DNA from: an uncultured Anaerolineaceae bacterium
GTDB lineage: Bacteria; Chloroflexota; Anaerolineae; Promineifilales; Promineifilaceae
Assembly: GCA_937967805.1 (NCBI GenBank)
Contig: CALBTC010000111.1
Coordinates: 1-14,675, forward strand
DNA length: 14,675 nt
Reading direction: 5' to 3'
Below the pieces are notes generated by a model. That model was not told the DNA's origin and did no database searches. It saw only the letters and a program-made list of their open reading frames with translations. Of the stretch, positions 13,502 through 14,675 are shown piece by piece; position 1 is the stretch's first letter, and the number at the start of each line of letters is the position of its first letter. The translations under genes and the position numbers were made by a program.

Positions 13502-14356
13502 TTATATTTTGGTTATCCGTTTGAGGAAGGTGGTCAGATTGGTGGGCTCATGACCTAATAAGAAGCGCAGCACCTGGGGATTACCTTCCAGACCACTCTG
13601 TGCATAATAGGCAAACATGCTGGCAACCATCTTAAGGGTATCTTCGGCCATGCCATTGTCGCGGGCTTGCGCTTCCCATATTTTGAGAGGCGTGGGGCGT
13701 ACTTCTACAGGGCGCTGCAAAATATGGCTGAAGGTGTCGGCAACGGCCGTTTGGCTCAAAGGTTCCGTGCCCGCCAGTTCATAGGTAGCATAACTGTGCC
13801 CCGGTTCAGTGAGCAGTTTGGCGGCCACAGCGGCCACATCCTGTAAGTCGACCAGGCTCAAGGCTGTTTCAGCCGGGTAAGGCACGGGCAAAATGCCTTC
13901 GTCCCGGACGGCGGGCAGGTAGGCGAGCAAGTTTTGCATGTAGGCCGTGGGCTGGACGATGGTGTAAGTCAGACCGGAATCAAACAGGATGTTTTCCACC
14001 TTCATCTTGCTCCAATGGTGAGGCATTTCCCGAATTTGGGGATGGAGCACGGAGTGGTAGACCACGCGGCAGTTGCCGATGCTGCGGGCGGCAGCGATCA
14101 TTAACTGGCCGATGCGCACTTCTTGCGGGTGCATGTTGGGGCCGATGTGGTAGATGGCGGTGACGTTGGTTGTCGCCAAACGCCATACGTCGGCATCCAG
14201 CAAATCACCGACCACCACCTCGGCCGCTCCGGCCTGGCGCACGGGCAAAATCTGGTCATCATCTTTTACAAAGGCGCGCGTTTTGGCCCCGCGCTGCTTT
14301 AAGGCGGCCAAAACCGCCAATCCCGTTTTCCCTGCTGCACCTGTCACTAAAATCAT
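13502..14356 (-). CDS. NmrA-like NAD(P)-binding protein (atypical short-chain dehydrogenase)
   Basis: 284 residues with an N-terminal Rossmann motif VTGAAGKTG (GxxGxxG at 6-12), then the strand AKTRAFVKDD, VVVGDLLDADVW, YHIGPN, YHSVLHP near the usual catalytic segment and TIVQPTAYMQN. This is the layout of the NmrA/QOR2-like atypical SDR group, whose members are NAD(P)H sensors or quinone/azo reductases. The YxxxK pair is not in its classical form (HHWSKMKVEN), as is common in this group, so it may sense rather than reduce. ATG 14354-14356 is chosen because GGAG lies 7 bases upstream; the frame is open further but lacks support. It is the first minus-strand gene before FecR2, with a 143-base gap that holds a separate promoter, so it is probably not in one operon with the signalling genes. 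One ACGGCCGT at 13743. Confidence 0.85.
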   Translation of the reverse strand: MILVTGAAGKTGLAVLAALKQRGAKTRAFVKDDDQILPVRQAGAAEVVVGDLLDADVWRLATTNVTAIYHIGPNMHPQEVRIGQLMIAAARSIGNCRVVYHSVLHPQIREMPHHWSKMKVENILFDSGLTYTIVQPTAYMQNLLAYLPAVRDEGILPVPYPAETALSLVDLQDVAAVAAKLLTEPGHSYATYELAGTEPLSQTAVADTFSHILQRPVEVRPTPLKIWEAQARDNGMAEDTLKMVASMFAYYAQSGLEGNPQVLRFLLGHEPTNLTTFLKRITKI

Positions 14357-14463
14357 GGTGATTCTCCAAATGGTCAATTGGCAGAAAGCGTTTCACCCCT
14401 GTATTGTAGCCGATTCGCTAACAAACCGGCATACGATTTTGCGGTTGATAGGGATAAAAAATC

Positions 14464-14495
14464 ACGAATGGGACGAATGAACGAATTTGACGAAT
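14464..14495. repeat. four ACGAAT direct repeats
   Basis: ACGAAT begins at 14464, 14473, 14481 and 14490, spaced 9, 8 and 9 bases. The block ends 17 bases before the extended -10 at 14512, where an upstream-acting regulator would bind. It may instead be a dispersed intergenic repeat. Confidence 0.55.
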
Positions 14496-14511
14496 GCTGG
14501 AACAAATTATG

Positions 14512-14520
14512 TGCTATTAT
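14512..14520 (+). promoter_or_regulatory. extended -10 promoter candidate
   Basis: TGCTATTAT fits TGN plus TATTAT. Transcription would start near 14527, about 44 bases before the ATG at 14571. No good -35 at normal spacing. Confidence 0.4.
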
Positions 14521-14570
14521 CCGGTAACTGAAGGGCCTATGCCTGGCATATAAAGGCGTCGGTTTCAGAG

Positions 14571-14657
14571 ATGGCAAAGAAAATGAAAAAACAAAAACTC
14601 CCTCAAATTGATTCAATTGAACTCGACTTTATCCATTTCACCTGGCGTAACAGATAG
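14571..14657 (+). pseudogene. short ORF, possible frameshifted start of a CopG-type antitoxin-like gene
   Basis: 28 codons from ATG to TAG 14655-14657. The start MAKKMKKQKLPQIDSIEL resembles the N-terminus of short CopG-type antitoxin-like proteins (KLPQIDSIEELARFW...HDxTDF, recalled from memory). After IEL the match is lost in this frame, but the +1 frame at 14647 onward reads VTDSFDQTR, which could continue toward the TDF part. This suggests a frameshift or deletion, or a sequencing error. It runs to the window edge, so the rest and any toxin partner cannot be seen. There is no clear ribosome binding site, although an extended -10 lies upstream. It may be chance. Confidence 0.25.
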
Positions 14658-14675
14658 TTTCGACCAGACCAGGCA

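Larger units (their letters stand above)
14357..14675. other. 319-base end region, mostly non-coding
   Basis: It holds a possible -10 (TACAAT, minus strand, 14403-14408) for the NmrA-like gene, four ACGAAT direct repeats, an extended -10 on the plus strand, a short palindrome TATGCC-T-GGCATA (14538-14550) and a short ORF from 14571. Nothing else is supported. Confidence 0.5.

Noticed and set aside
14374..14616. 80-codon minus-strand open frame at the window end
   Set aside because: No ribosome binding site or motif, and it runs through the ACGAAT repeats and the promoter region.

Overview
The window looks like a piece of a free-living, mid- to high-GC bacterium, most likely Chloroflexota (Anaerolineae-like). 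That placement is an inference. It rests on Thr/Pro linkers of the PTNTP type in exported proteins, an uncharacterised URO-D family protein, a large kinase/CHASE2 receptor and FecR-domain proteins that end in a Cys/His motif. No RNA gene, CRISPR array or insertion sequence was found.

Left part (1-5794), mostly housekeeping or unlinked genes: the 3' end of a membrane-anchored VWA-domain protein (+); an APH/SrkA-type small-molecule kinase (+); a URO-D family protein (-); a clearly more AT-rich lipoprotein with VCBS/FG-GAP-like calcium-loop motifs (-); and a canonical adenosine deaminase (+). The spacers carry several short palindromic repeats: a CGCAGAG-type element, a perfect 13-bp inverted repeat touching the URO-D ribosome binding site, and an ATTCCC-N8-GGGAAT hairpin.

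Right part (5795-13494), a signalling island. A 1164-residue membrane protein joins a Ser/Thr kinase, a helical region, CHASE2 and a class III cyclase-like domain (+). The cyclase-like domain has lost the residues needed for metal binding and catalysis. Convergent to it, on the minus strand, lie two paralogous FecR-domain proteins on either side of an ECF-like sigma factor (order of transcription: FecR2, sigma, FecR1). FecR2 and the sigma gene are each preceded by the same ungapped 52-bp promoter element (extended -10 plus an invariant 16-mer). FecR1 has an extra cytoplasmic helical domain in front of its membrane segment and an internal start site that matches the real start of FecR2. Both FecR proteins end in a Cys-His...His-x-x-His...Cys module. 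A plausible reading is an envelope-sensing sigma/FecR circuit sharing stimuli with a CHASE2 kinase receptor. FecR and CHASE2 genes are known to be neighbours in many bacteria.

After that come an NmrA-like NAD(P)-binding protein (13502-14356, -) and a 319-base end region with ACGAAT direct repeats, a likely extended -10 promoter and the start of a short, possibly frameshifted antitoxin-like ORF.

Across the whole window the palindrome ACGGCCGT occurs 22 times (12 times as AACGGCCGTT), far above chance, always inside genes and in all three reading frames. It behaves like a highly iterated palindrome of the HIP1 kind known from cyanobacteria.
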